This document shows positions 44,787 to 57,442 of a stretch of 64,000 nucleotides of DNA, in pieces (within the stretch, counting starts at the first letter, position 1; every line of letters begins with the position of its first letter). The notes below the pieces were generated by a model. The model searched no databases and was not told the DNA's origin. It worked only from the letters and a program-made list of their open reading frames with translations. The position numbers were made by a program, and so were the translations under genes. The stretch covers positions 370,707,124-370,771,123 of the forward strand of contig JAVHZZ010000002.1 of NCBI GenBank assembly GCA_036250195.1, read 5' to 3'. The stretch is from Mixophyes australis (lineage: Eukaryota > Chordata > Amphibia > Anura > Limnodynastidae).

Positions 44787-45165
44787 AAGCTGGGTACACA
44801 CTACACAGTTTTCATCCAATAATCGGCTCAATCAGCCGACAAACGACCGCTCGTTCAAAAGTCGGGTCAGTGTGTGCAGTGACACGATGGTCGAAAGTCT
44901 GCCCAAATGGACGATTTTATCGCCTCCTTTGGTTGGTCGTACCGTTTAATATTTTTGTTCCAATCTCGTTTCCGCTGTGTAGTGTGTATAAACTTCTGAC
45001 CGATCCACAACAGTGAGTACGAAATTACGTCTGCTCTTCCCTTTATCGTCCTAAACAAGGCTAGTGTGTATGCAGTCCATGGACCGAGCGATCGGACCAT
45101 CGATCGCATGTAAAATTGCTCGGCATAAAAAGTTGGTGCCAATTTCTGTAGTGTGTACCCAGCTT
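44787..45165. mobile_element. MITE with AAGCTGGGTACACACTACA termini (379 bp)
   Basis: Left AAGCTGGGTACACACTACA and right TGTAGTGTGTACCCAGCTT are perfect 19-base inverted repeats, flanked by TA on both sides (44785-44786, 45166-45167). A TA target fits the Tc1/mariner superfamily, but the borders are ambiguous by a few bases, so the superfamily is an inference. Rich in CGATCG-type words; no coding capacity. Confidence 0.85.
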
Positions 45166-45424
45166 TAGTCCAAGCAAGCCTGAGGGAGATAAGCCAGGAA
45201 TCTGCACAGATAAGTCTTATTTGTTTTTATTAACTGTATGCAGTTTGCTTATGAATCTCTCCACATTATATGGTGTCTGGAAATATTACACTGCGAGCAC
45301 TCATTGGCTCTATTTGGTTTGTCATTTCTAGATTGGTCATTTACTGATTGAGGAGATTGGGCTATAACGCTCTCTAAACTACTTGCCAAAGTATTTCAAA
45401 ATATTAATAGATACATAGTGTCAT

Positions 45425-46490
45425 TGGTGTAGGGTGATAAGAGAGCGAGAGTCAAAATAGGCTCCTTATGCAGGGCCAAGAATACTGGGGGACTAACCTT
45501 CCCTATTATTAGAATCTATTATCTTGCCTCTCAGCTCACCTTGGCATGGAAAATCACCAGGGGCATCTCTTAGACACTTTCAGGTCAAGCAGACGGACCT
45601 TTTCCTAGAGCCATTGCAATTACTCTTGGCAAGCCAAAAGCTTCAAACAGTACCTCATATTATAAAACAGGCCATAATCCAGATACACCTCTCTGGTTTA
45701 CCAATGGGCTCCGGGAGCTGGCTAAGATTACAAGGGATGTAAGCTGGCGAAAAGTTGGGATCCATACCATTGGCCAGCTTGACACAAATCAATATTTAAA
45801 ATCTTTTGAGCAGCTGTGGGTATTACTCTCAGTACCCAATTCTTTTTTTTTAGGCATTTCCAATTATTTCATGCTCTTAGATCCCAATTTGGTGAGGGCA
45901 GTCCTAAACTTTTAGATCAAAGTAGAAGATTTGGATGAGGTTTCTGATGAAGTGTGGTACTTCGGGGTACAAAAGAGGCTATCTCCTGTCTGAGGTTTCA
46001 GCAGGTGCACTTTTACATTTTGCATAGGGTTCACCTAACCCCTCCGGGCCTGCACAAAATGGATAGACATGAAGTCCTAACTGTCCTAAATGTAACACTC
46101 TTTCTGGTACTTTTTAGCACATGCTCTGGGGTTGCCAGTGGTGCATGCATTTTGGAAGGAGGTATGGAAATGTATAACTTTCATAGTGACAGTAGCGGCT
46201 GCCTTATGCCCTAAGATATGCCTTTTTGGCATCACTTTGGAAGAACGTCTTAGAATACAGCTATTTATATACATATACAAGTTAACATCACTGGCTAATG
46301 TTATACTTGCTGAGACACCTAATATACATAACTGGATTGCCCTTGTTAATGATGTATGGAAAGATGAAAGGTTTATGTACATGAGTAGAGAAGTTCTACA
46401 TAAATACATAAAGTCTGGTTGCGTTGGTACAAATCTTACTTTGTTATACATCCTAATTAGGATGATGATAGTGAGTAAGGAATGATCTGG
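45425..46490 (+). pseudogene. L1/Tx1-like LINE ORF2 C-terminal relic
   Basis: The plus strand carries the C-terminal half of an L1-type ORF2 with frameshifts and stops. Blocks seen: YYLASQLT, W.KVGI.TIGQL, KSFEQLWVLLSVPN, then HALGLPVVHAFWKEVWK, PKICLFGITLEERL and NWIALVNDVWKDERFMYMSRE. The order and the PKI.LLG / WI.LVN...ER patterns are typical of L1-clade elements. The region ends near 46490. No promoter or 5' part is present. Next to it on the other strand begins hAT-derived sequence. Confidence 0.75.
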
Positions 46491-46599
46491 GTTTGGAGAG
46501 TTCAACTCAGCCCTGTGCAGCACTTCTGTCCATTTGTTTGTATTGCCTATTTTAATCTCTATTACACTTATCTGTATTGTATTTGCTGATTTATTTACT

Positions 46600-47770
46600 G
46601 GGAGATTATGTTGATAGTTGATAGTAGGATCAGGTAAAGTTACAGCAGAGGTGTCACTAATTTTGGTCAATTCTTTTACATTAGACAAGACCAGATGTCA
46701 AAATGTTGTGCTGAGTCATTGGTAACATTGGCACACAGCAGTAGCTGAAAGGAAAAGTGGTGCAAGATGGAATTGTCCTTGGGCCCTCCCACCCACCCTT
46801 ATGTTGGGTCCTAAAAAGGACATGCACACTTTAACAAACCAAGCACTTCAGCGACAAGGAGTGTCACTTTTGTATCTGATGTGCTTGGTTTGTTTGGGCC
46901 CCCACAAAACAAGCTAACAATGAGCTTAAGGCACCTAAGGGTAAAGTGCTGTTAATGAACTCTGTGGCAAGATGTTTGTTGTCATCATCCTCAGCCTCAT
47001 TTTCACCCTCATCAGTGTGTACATCATCCTCACACATTATTAATTCATCACCGCTGGAATCCACCATTACAGAAGTCTCTGTATTTTGATGTAATTGGCG
47101 GGAAAGGCCTTCCTCTTGGAAATTGTAGTTCGATTTTATGAACATCATCTTTTCCACATTTTGAGGAAGTAGCCTCCTACGCCGATCGCTGACAAGGTTC
47201 CCGGCTGTGTTGAAAACTCAGAGTATACACTGGAGGGTGGGCAGATTAGGCAGTGCAAAGCGACTTGGTATATGGGTCTCCAAATTTCTTTTATTTCCTC
47301 CCAGTATGTAAAGAGACTGTCTGATGTGTTTATTTCTATGTTGTCGTTAAAATAATCCTTCACCATCCTTTGGATATTGATAGTAGGATCTGGTGGAGGT
47401 TGCGGCAGAGGTGTCATGTTTTTTGGTCAATTCTTTTAGACAAGAGCAGATGTCAAAGTGTTGTGCTCATCCCTGGGTCTCTTGGGAAAGCTAAGTTTTT
47501 TTACTAGCAGCAGTTGACTGAGAAACTGAAAGAGGAGACGCCTAGAGAACAAAGAGAAAACATAGCTCTTAAACCTAGGATCAAGCACAGTCGCCAAAAT
47601 GTAGTGATCTGATTGCAAGATTTTGATAACTCTTGGATCCTGGCGAAGCGAATAAAGTTAAAGATGCTCAGGCTCGGTTCCTTGAGAACTGAACACACCC
47701 GACCTTAGCATATCCGAGTACCAAGTCATCATTACGTCGTCGGATCTTGGTCTATTGTGATATTCAGGAG
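46600..47770 (-). mobile_element. hAT transposon fragment (minus strand)
   Basis: Read on minus: the start at 47770-47660 includes AGATGCTCAGGCTCGG-like wording near 47664, shared with the right end of 27710-28312. Then comes the C-terminal transposase relic (47630-46864), then the 3' non-coding part shared with 40799-41090 on plus. Both outer borders are degraded. It is probably a piece of an autonomous member of the family that mobilised the TAGAGATG-ended elements. Confidence 0.6.
46864..47630 (-). pseudogene. hAT transposase C-terminal relic
   Basis: On the minus strand ILATVLDPRFKSYVFS (47618 onward) is the pre-dimerisation block. 47417-47145 gives LFTYWEEIKEIWRPIYQVAL..LICPPSSVYSE, the hAT C-terminal dimerisation domain. 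After a frameshift, 47157-46864 continues with VEKMMFIKSN and an acidic tail ending FVGAQTNQAHQIQK. At least two frameshifts and the absence of the N-terminal zinc finger and DDE core mean it is non-functional. Confidence 0.82.
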
Positions 47771-49189
47771 AGCTCCATTACTAATTCTCATTGCTGAAAA
47801 ATACAAATACAAGTGCCTAACTAACTAACTATTAGTTAGTTAGGCAAAGTAGCAACACATCTGCCTCATGGTATGAAAAACAGCCTGAGGAAACATTGAA
47901 CAGTATTTTAGGAAAAAAGGGATAATTTCTATATAATCAAATTGATGGTTGGACATTGGTGTGACGTTTACAGTTTTGCACAGTGCTCATCTTCAGACTT
48001 TTCCACCTGCTCACAAACCTAGGGGCACTTCTACTTTGCAAGGGCATCTCTAAAGATCCTAGCAATTAGAAAAGGCTAAGCCTCTTCTTACAACAATTGT
48101 CTTGTTCCGTGTAATGCACTTTACACCTGCACTGGCTACATTTTTTTTCTCATATTTTCCTGTGGAAATAATTGAATTGATTACATAGAAGTTTTGCATT
48201 TCACAAAAGAGTAGCTTTTCATTAAAGACTGATGGCATTAACTCATTCTATGCTTCAGAGCTCAGCAAGCTAACATAAAGTAATTTTGAAATAGTTCCCG
48301 GCATATTCAATCCAGCCTTCAGGATAAATGGGGCTCTTTACTACGTTATGCATCGTGTAACAACAACCAATCAGAGTATCACTTTCTTTCTGCGATGATG
48401 AAGCAAGCAATATGGTTCAAGTACGTGCACATTATCTACCACAATTCTACCACCTCCCTGCATCTCTTATCTCAGGGCACTGGAGCGTTAACGCACTACA
48501 AACAAGTTTCGCTAAATGATCAACTCTGACTTCCACCAGAGGAAAATATTCTTTGTGAGTTATTTTCCCTGTAACCTGAAGCTGGCACAGGAGGAGCATT
48601 AATATCCCCTGAGCTGATGTGATTTTATCCCAGTGAGAAATGAAAGACCTGAAATTCCCCAGCAGGTTAAGCCACTGATGAATTATTATAGGTTATTCCT
48701 TCCCAGCCAAGATAACAAGCCGAATGTCTGAATGCAAGGCAGAGACCTGTGTGTGTGCAGAGATATGCCTGCGAGCCATATGCTTGTGTGCGTTTGAATA
48801 AGGATGTGTAATTATGTTGTATGCCTGAGTAAGGCGAAAGGGTTTATTCAGTGTCTGCATATAAAATATATATTGTAAATAATGCATTATTGTGTATGTG
48901 TGCTACGTGTGTGCCAGAAGTATGTAGGCACATTATGCACTTATAGAATGGGAGTTTGGGAGAATACTCAGTATTACTGAATTATTAAATCGCTTTAGCG
49001 GCAATCATGCATGCAGGGAAAGATCATGGTAAAGAACGCAGGAGAAACATCAAAATCCCTTTAACTGGTAATCTGATTTCCTGATTACTTCATTTAGTTT
49101 ACTGACTTACAAGTCAGCATTAAAGTAACAGAGACCAAGTGATAAAGAATACTGGTACATATTCAACACTTTATTTAAGTGTTTTAAAA

Positions 49190-49241
<52 letters not shown>

Positions 49242-51321
49242 AGCAAGAGTATTTTTTTTTTTGGGGGGGGGGGGCAAGGGGTTATGCTCAAAGTAATAAC
49301 CGTGGGTTACTACAATGAACACAAAATTACTGAATGTTTCAGATGTACATTTTCTGGGAATTCGGAGAACATGAATTCAATGGAACACTTCTCAATAAGA
49401 AGTTGACTCCCAAAAGTGAACAAAACTGGTAGATTTACAGGACATTTTAAACATCCTTCAGGTGCCTATAGACCCCCTTCCTCTGATGCTAGAAGTAGAA
49501 TGTCTGTCTAAATGCTAGTTTACTTTTTATGACCTCTTTTCAAATACTTTTCAAGTCAGGGTTTATTTACACTGGCCTAACTTCTGATTAAAATATCTTA
49601 CCAAGATGATATTACCTCCACACAACATGCCTTAAGTTTACCTTTGTTTACAAACCTTGACATGACTTTTGTAAGTATGATATTTGAGAAAATATTCCAT
49701 TTTACAGTGTTCTTTGTTTTCGTCAGTCAAATTAACCCACCTGTTCAGTCTTCTGTTACCAGGTTGAGATGCCCTGATAAGAATGTGAGGGTCTGCTTTT
49801 GGATATTATTGAAGATATTGATGTACCCTTAAAGAGATTTTCCAAGAGGTTTTAACTTTTATGACCCATGCTATTAATTGGTATTGGGCACTCATCTGTA
49901 GCTACAACTCTGGATATTTCTATCCATAAATACCTCATAGCTAGAGCAGAAGAATTTAGAAACAATTAAAGATAAAAAGTAATTAGTCTCCCCCCTATCA
50001 AGTTTTAACCCATGGCTGGACAGAGAGTTCCTCTAAGCTACACCAACCTAATACTATGAATTAAATCACAAACATATATTTGCCATTTTTTTTTTTGACT
50101 AGTAGTTAGCTTGCATATGACAATAATCCAAAAATATACTGTTCAACATGCAGAGAACAATGCTCATTTTCCCCCTATTTACAATTTGTTTTTCAATTAA
50201 TGTTGTAAGTGAACATTTAATATGTATTATTCTAATTTATTTTTTTACTGAAAAAGTTTTTATTAAGTTTTGCAGTTTTTAAATAGGGGTACAGAAAAAA
50301 AAGGATCTCACGACTGAAAATACTGAAACATATCTATAAAAATAGTACACTTCAAACCTCCAAAACCAGTATGCATAAAATTGGATTACTCTGGGTATCC
50401 AACACTTATAGTCTCAGAGTCGGCACTGGCAAGCTGCTGGGAAACGCCATTTCACCAGTGGAGAGTAGGCTGCCGTGGAATATGGAACCCCCAAAGTCTC
50501 CATCTCAATACTATAATTCACATTTGAAATAATCTTAGTGGGAGAGGCAATGTACTTCCGGTTATTACAATAGAGGAATCTCCGCTGTTTTTGCTCATAT
50601 CTTTATGAGTAGCAAGCAAAAATGAATGGAAATTTCAGGCTGGACTCCAGCGGCACTTTGTTTTGAATTGAATTCCCCCTATGTGTGGTCCAGGCCATGT
50701 CCCATGACTCAGTCTTGGATTTGTGAACACACTTCCTCCTGAATTGTCTGTCAACCATAGCACCTTCTATAATATCTTTGTGCAGTCTTGCCACATTAGA
50801 ACAAGAGATTGAGAAAAAGATGTATATTATTGTTACAATATGGATCTTAAAATGGTAAAATTGTAAGTACAACCCTATTTTCAGAACTGGCAGTGTCTGG
50901 ACAATTTCCAGCAAGCAAATGTCATCAAAAGACAATTGCACATGGAGAATATGACAGTTGAAACTGTAAAAAATGTAAAGTAAAAAATATAAAAAAAATG
51001 ACATGCTTATATTTTATTTGTTTTTATCAAATATAATTTAGATTTTGTGTTTCCTACATACACACCTGAATTAAAAAGGAATGAAAGAAATCCAGCTACA
51101 GCAAGCTGCCTGTACAGTGGCTTTATATACATATTTATTTTCTATGTTGCTCTCAAATAATGTTTTAAGTCATCCTAAATTGTGGACAGACAGATTAGAC
51201 CTATTTATTAAATTAGTAATGACCAAAGATTTAAAATTTGTGTAAGCAGTCTCATATTTGTTTGCAGCTACATAGTGCATTTAATTGCATGCTGTATACA
51301 CACACTATTGCAAATCATGAA
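47771..51321. other. Unannotated, largely unique DNA with microsatellites
   Basis: Includes a (TA)n run of about 42 bases at 49194-49236, followed by T and G runs (49250-49274). 48100-48900 lacks repeats and has mixed composition, so it could hold a conserved regulatory element. No exon or TE recognised. Confidence 0.45.
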
Positions 51322-51640
51322 GGGCCTGAATCATTAAGGAAAGTAAAGCAGAAAAACGGAGTAACTTTGCACCTCGGCAAATCCATGTTGCATTGGAAGG
51401 GGAGGTAAATTTAAAATGTGGGGACAAATTTATAATTGGGGTAGGGCATGTCATAGATCAATGTTAAATTTCAGTGTAAATATAAAGTTATCAAGTATTT
51501 GTGTGATACATAATAAAAAAGACAGTATTTTCTTTCTGTGCAAAATAATAAACTAATTTGCACCCCTTGCATTGTTACATGGTTTTGTCCAGGATAAAAT
51601 TTACTCCTTTTTTTGCCTTGTTCTCCTTAATGATCCGAAG
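51322..51640. mobile_element. MITE, GGGCCTGATTCATTAAGG family
   Basis: GGGCCTGAATCATTAAGGAAAG at left and CCTTAATGATCC at right. The body (TTTGCACCTCGGCAAA, TGCATTGGAAGGGGAGG, TTTGCACCCCTTGCATTG) is collinear with 63172-63490. The right end is diverged. Confidence 0.75.
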
Positions 51641-51699
51641 ATATTAAAAACCACAAAGGAGTTCTTTACTGCCTAATAAAGCAGCAAAGGGCAAGGACA

Positions 51700-52560
51700 A
51701 ACAGAGTATTTCTAGAGGGGGGCTTATTTATGATGCCACCAGTGTGGCATAGCTATCATTTTACACAGTGCTTGGCTCCTCTACAACCCCTTCCCATCTT
51801 CTTCGAATAGATGGACAGTGTTGCGAGTTTCTCCTACACGAGCAGTGCAGTGTGAAGTCGGACATACCTCGCAACTGTCCTTGCAGTCGGGACAGTCACC
51901 CAAAATCGACACTGGCCCTACCAGAATCAGTTGGCAGATTGTCCTGCTCTCTCCCACCTGTTCTTGTAATTTTCACTATCTGCGGCTGTTGCTCACATCT
52001 TAAGCTCAGTTGCAACTTCTCTGGAACCTGGAATATTGGGGTCCTGTTTGGAAAAAGTATAGGAACATAAAAAAGAAAGTTTAGCATTGAGAAAACATTA
52101 TAAACCTCCCTCCCTGTAACCAGGCCCAGCATAAAATAAATAAGCCGATGTTTAAAAATTAGGAGTCCATCCCTGCAATCAGCCCCAACATAACATTAAT
52201 AGCATTCACAATTAATAAATATATCTATATCCCCCAGCCAGCCCCAGCATTAAATTATTAGCATCCACATTTATGATTAATACATAAATATATTTTCTCC
52301 CAAACAACCCAGCATTTAAATAATTATTATTCATATATAATAAATGGCCCTACTTCTCACCAACCTCAAACCCATGTTCAATTTATAGTCCTCAAAACAC
52401 CCCAGCATTAAATTAATAGTCCCATGACCCCACTTTTTTTATTAATAGGTCTCACTATAATCCCAATATAAAATGAATAACTGCCACCACCTGTAAATGA
52501 TTATCTAACATCCTTACTCTACCATTAAACTAATATCTCACCCCCACCTGCACTACATTA
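51700..52560 (+). repeat. Diverged copy of the 37646-38988 hAT interior
   Basis: 'ccacctgttcttgtaattttcactatctgcggctg', 'ggggtcctgtttggaaaaa' and runs of 'ccagcattaaatta' with 'aataaata' match 37856-38300 in order. Termini are not resolved. Open frames here are short and unassignable. Confidence 0.6.
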
Positions 52561-52826
52561 AAAGCAACTTACCAGCGTCCCACCAAACTTACTCTTATAT
52601 TGAAAGCTTCTTCCCCTGACACTTGCCTTTTGACTTGTGGCACTGTAGCATGCTGTGGGTAGCTGCTGAGAGATGGGAGGTCGCACACGCATGTGAAGAC
52701 ACTGGAGTACAGAACATTTGGTGTCCGGCGGCTGTAAGGTGATTGGTCCTTAAGTTCACAAACATATTCTTGAGAGGACTTATGGATGCATTGAATCTGT
52801 GTAATTGAATTAAAGTCATGGTTATT

Positions 52827-53210
52827 CAGGGGCAAAAGCAACATTTGTAGAGGGCTGTTTCCACGCCATGCCACCATAGTCCAAATTTTCCTATCCCCTT
52901 CAAATACTGGGGCAATGGTAGCAAACTATCCTGATTCTGATGGTGCAGTCCCAATTTTATGTGACTGTCTTCCTTAGTCAGGACTTTGTTCTGACTGCAA
53001 GGATAATTGTTATGTAAGTCGTGTTTCACATTGTACTGCTTATTAAGGGAAAACTACTAGCATCTAACTGTAGCGCATTCAGCATGCCCTTAATAAAGGA
53101 GTGGTGGAATGATTTGCAATAGTAAAGTGGCTGGTCCCGAGGGAGGGACCAGCCTATCAATGAGTGCTGGATGGAGGGCAACTGGAACCCCCCCCCCCCC
53201 CCCACCAGTG
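52827..53210 (+). repeat. hAT-like repeat end and poly-C run
   Basis: CAGGGGCAAAAGCAACATTTG repeats the start of 31204. Further on, a 16-base poly-C tract lies at 53188-53203. No second terminus found. Confidence 0.4.
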
Positions 53211-53810
53211 TATGCCTGTTATGCCTAACCAGTAAAGAATTAGCACATCCCATTAAGTTTTAATTAAATGCATTCGCAATAGCAGTCTTGGTAGAAAACA
53301 TCTCATCATTTTTTAGCATATTAGTAGGCTTCTTATTGTTTGAGGGCTCAAATAAATTGTTAATGACCTTCCAGAAATTTGCAGGATTTGCAATGTTTTA
53401 ATAAAATGGTCAGAGTAGTATTTTATTAAAGAGATATAACAATACTTAAAACTGATTTCAATAAGAAGATATACAACAGTCACTTAATTAAAAAAAAAGC
53501 TAAATCACAATTATCATCAAACCCAGTATTCATTTTAAGTATCAATTCAGCTTTTACATTGCCTTAGCAATAAGGTGTGATCACCTTCTCTCAAACCCAA
53601 ATCAAGCTTGTTACATTTTGTTGATGGATTCCAGTAGCAAGAGGAAATGTACAGTCTTTAGTGAGCAAGATATTTTCACTGCATAGGAGAATGGAACTCA
53701 GTCTATAGAAGCATCCAGACGATCTCCAGGGGTAAAGTGCCATTATTATCATCATCATTTATTTAAATGTCATCACAAACTCCATTATGATGTGAAAGTG
53801 AATGAAATTT
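53211..53810. other. Unannotated AT-rich DNA
   Basis: Nothing recognised apart from a short (ATC)n run at 53747-53760. Confidence 0.4.
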
Positions 53811-54340
53811 GCCTTTTTCTTAAACAGAGGGAAATTGCACATATGTACGCCCGTATTCAAGTACAAGCTATCAGGATCTACCTGTAGCCCTCTGAATTGC
53901 ATGCTGCTTGCATTGGCAGCTCCTGCCTCCTGGAACTTGGAGTTGTGCTTTTATGTATTATCTGCAGCGCCTCTGTTCCCCAGAGGTGCTGCTATTGTGC
54001 CTTTCCTTTCATCACTAGGGGTTAACTTGTTGCACCAATTATCTCTTGCAACTGAGTTTCTCTCTATTTATGCCTGCCGCTCCCAGTACACCTTGCTGGT
54101 CATTGTTGTTTCTTTGCTTCCCTTATAGTTTGTTCTCCCTGCGGCTTCTGTGCTCTCGGACTTCACATCCTGCTGCTACACAACTGCTCCGGATATCTCT
54201 CTACCTTCCATTCTACCTGTGCCTGTAGTATTCACTGTGCAGTTTCCGTTTTATTGAGTTCGTACCATTTACCTGTATTTTCTGAGCAACAAACATCTTT
54301 CCCGGGCTCCATAGCTGTGATTTACTTTGAAGCGTGACAC
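53811..54340 (+). repeat. CT-rich, LTR-leader-like repeat
   Basis: CT-rich non-coding sequence with 'tctctctatttatgcctgcc' and, near 54280, 'ttttctgagcaac'. The general texture resembles LTR leaders such as 26041-26790. No borders found. Confidence 0.25.
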
Positions 54341-54644
54341 AAGCAGATCTGAGGAAATATTTCCAGTTGAATACATGTATAAGTATGACCTGCCTTTATG
54401 GCACTTGCCGTATACAGACAGACACAACACACTACAGGATACGCGCAATGCACTATAAAGTCCCATCAGACCACACAGAAAAACAAAATAAATAAATTAA
54501 TAACTGTTAATAATATCATTAATATTTTTTTTAATCATTTTTTACGTGAAATACATTTATCAGGATGTTATTAATGCCTACCTTACATAAAATGCATTTA
54601 TACAGTTGCTATTAATTGCAAACACATATTCTGCCATGCATATG

Positions 54645-55352
54645 TGACAGTCGCCACAATCGATCGGCCCTTACAATGTGCCCTGTCTTACGACTAACGG
54701 CTACCAACATAAACTTTTAGAAAAGATGGTAAGAGGTCTTCACCTATAGCAGCCGCTTTTTCGATAAAGCTAGTCACACTTACAGGTGCTTGGATGCCCC
54801 CAGGTCTTACCTCTAATGTAGTAAAAGGTTATGTCCAGCAAGCGTAGCGCAGAGATAGGAGGCAGATAACCGGAACGCAGCAGACAGATATCAGGTACAA
54901 GCTAAAGGTCGTAAGTCAGTAGCGAGCAGATTAGCCTAGGACAGGCCAAAAGTTCAGGGCAATTTGCAAGCAGAGAGAATCCATAAAGACAAAGCCAAAG
55001 GTCACTGGCAATCAAAGTTCAAGCAGGGTCCAGAAACAAGCCAGGGGTCACAACAAAGATCAATGAAAATTTGGGTAGAGTATCCACAGGAAACTGGAGC
55101 AGGTTAGCAACTGTGTGGCAGAAACGCTATAAACGGCAGGGAGGCTAAGCCCTCCCTGCTTTAAATACATGAAAGGACCAATCAGAAGTAAGGGCACACA
55201 GTTGTCATAATCAGCCTCAGAAGGCTGTTAATTAATAGCAGGATCCTGCGTGCATGCACCCGGCTGTCAAACAGCTTGTTAGGCATGTCGGCAGTACAGA
55301 GTGCATCCCGGATGCCCTGGTAACAGCTGGGACGCTGGGGCCGGATGTGACA
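54645..55352 (-). repeat. Possible solitary Gypsy-type LTR (minus strand)
   Basis: Read on minus it starts TGTCACATCCGG and ends CGACTGTCA, with TG...CA ends. Near the start (minus) is ATTGGTCC then TTTAAATA as a promoter-like pair, then GGGAGGGCTTAGCC and a CT-rich body with repeated CCTGACC/GGCTT-type words. Flanking five bases do not match (ATATG, GAGCC), so there is no proof of a clean insertion. Confidence 0.4.
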
Positions 55353-55741
55353 GAGCCAGAAGCGGAGACAGGTGACATCCTGTAGCTGGTGCCAGTGATA
55401 TGGCTAAAAATTGCATACCTGCAATATGCCCGGAGCTTGTATCGGACAAATGTGCATACGCTTGACTGTACATTGTCTACGTGCATACAGCCCTTCCCTT
55501 CCCCATCCTTTTATATCATAGGCAGTCAGAACTATCATTTGCGTTTGAAGATAAATTGTATGTACTTGCACAGAGCAATTTTACACACAATACAGCAGGA
55601 AATGTGACTTAGGTTCCTTAATGAATCATGATCTCTATGCACAGTAGGCATTAAAAACATTTTCGTTTATGTATTTAATGCAAAAAATTATAAAAAAATA
55701 TATATTTTTTTAACCATCCATATTTTTATTACTGATTAAAC

Positions 55742-56981
55742 CCGCGGTTCCCAAACTGTGCGCCGCGGCTCCCAGGGGTGCCGAAGAGCTGTCACAGGGG
55801 TGCCGCAGACCAGTCATAGAAAAAACAAACATAAACTTACCAATCCGCGCGGCGCCGGGACCCAGCATCCTCCTTTCTCACGCAGCTTGTCTGCTGCGTG
55901 AGAGAGGAGGATGCTGGGTGCCGGCGCCATGCAGATTGGTAAGTTTATGTGTTGTTTGTTTTTTCTATGGCTGGTGCGGGGCAGAGTGAGAGGGAGCGTG
56001 AGAGAGGGCAGAGGAGGAGGACATCGTGAGAGAGGGCAGAGGAGGGGACATCGTGAGAGAGGGCAGAGGAGGGGGACATTGTGAAAGAGGAGGGGGACAG
56101 CGTGAGAGAGGGCAGAGGAGGGGGACATTGTGACAGAGGAGGGGGACAGCATGGCAGAGGAGAGGGACAGCGTGGCAGAGGAGGGGCACAGCGTGAGAGA
56201 GGGCAGAGGAGGGGCACAGCGTGAGAGAGGGCAGAGGAGGGGGACAGCGTGAGAGAGGACAGAGGAGGGGCACAGCGTGAGAGAGGGCAGAGGAGGGGCA
56301 CAGCGTGAGAGAGGGCAGAGGAGGGGGACAGCGTGACAGAGGAGGGGGACAGCGTGACAGAGAAGGGGGACAGCGTGAGAGAGGGCAGAGGAGGGGGACA
56401 TCGTGATAGAGGAGGGGGGACAGCGTGAGAGAGGGCGGAGCAGAGGGACATCGTGACAGAGGAGGGGGGACAGCGTGAGAAAGGGCAGAGGAGGGGGACA
56501 GCGTGAGAGAGGGCAGAGGAGGGGAACAGCGTGACAGCGTGACAGAGGAGGGGGACAGCGTGACAGAGGGCAGAGAGAGGGGGACAGCATGACAGGGGGC
56601 AGAGAGAGGGGGACAGCATGACAGGGGGCAGAGAGAGGGGGCAGCGTGAGAGGGCAGAGGGGGCAGCGTGGCAGAGGGGACAGCGTGAGAGAGGGCAGGG
56701 GGGCAGCATGGCAGAGGGGACAGCATGAGAGGGGGCAGAGTGTCTGGATGCAGAGGGGGCAGAGTGTCTGGATGCAGAGGGGGCAGAGTGTCTAGATGCA
56801 GAGGGGGCATTTTTGCATACAACTAAATAAGTATTTCTGTCCTGACCTAAATACTTATTACATTTTTTTGACCCAACTACTTCTAAAACAGGACTGCTCA
56901 ATAATTATTTTGGAGGCGTGCCTTGAAAAAATTATGGAGACTCTAAGGGTGCCGCGATTTGCAAAAGTTTGGGGACCACTG
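55742..56981. mobile_element. Non-autonomous hAT element (1240 bp) with palindrome and VNTR
   Basis: Left CCGCGGTTCCCAAACT and right AGTTTGGGGACCACTG are inverted repeats with a few mismatches. The 8-bp direct repeat GATTAAAC (55734-55741, 56982-56989) is perfect. 55818-55967 is a long inverted repeat (TAGAAAAAACAAACATAAAC on the left arm, mirrored on the right), centred near 55890. From 55990 to 56790 runs a VNTR of 21-28-base units (GACAGCGTGAGAGAGGGCAGAGGAGG). Long minus-strand frames across it (Ser/Pro/Leu/Cys-rich) are artefacts of a repeat lacking stops. Donor-like GGTAAGT lies on both arms, pointing outward. Confidence 0.9.
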
Positions 56982-56989
56982 GATTAAAC

Positions 56990-57440
56990 TGTTTATAGTT
57001 TTCATTTATTTTATAATATAATTTTTTTGTATGCATTCTAATGTGAATTTATATTACAGATATTCTTGTGCGTATCCTGCACTCTGTCTGTTAATATACG
57101 GCAAGTAACATGTAGGCAGAGCATACTTACACTCCTACATCTCCCCATAGCAAAACACCTCATTATATGATATTTTAAATTAAGCTTTCTTTAATGTTAT
57201 CACTAGGGATGACCTCATTTTTTTTGTAGGTTGCTAACCCTCGTGTGCTTCTGCTTTATTGTCTCCCAAAAATTCACACATCGTTAGTGTCCCACAGGAA
57301 GACGTATTATTTCTGATATTAGCTCTTTTCCTGCCAATATATCTAAATATGTTGATTTCAGATAAGGATTGTTTGAAAGCTATCATTATTTTCTACAATA
57401 GTTTACTCACTTATTGAATGAACATGTGCAATTTATTCTA
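56990..57440. other. Unannotated AT-rich DNA
   Basis: No recognisable features. Confidence 0.4.
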
Positions 57441-57442
57441 TT

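Noticed and set aside
55814..56901. Minus-strand open frames of 258-318 codons rich in Ser, Pro, Leu, Cys and His
   Set aside because: All three frames stay open across a G/A-rich VNTR, which has no stop on the minus strand. The repeated residues follow the repeat unit, so these are artefacts.
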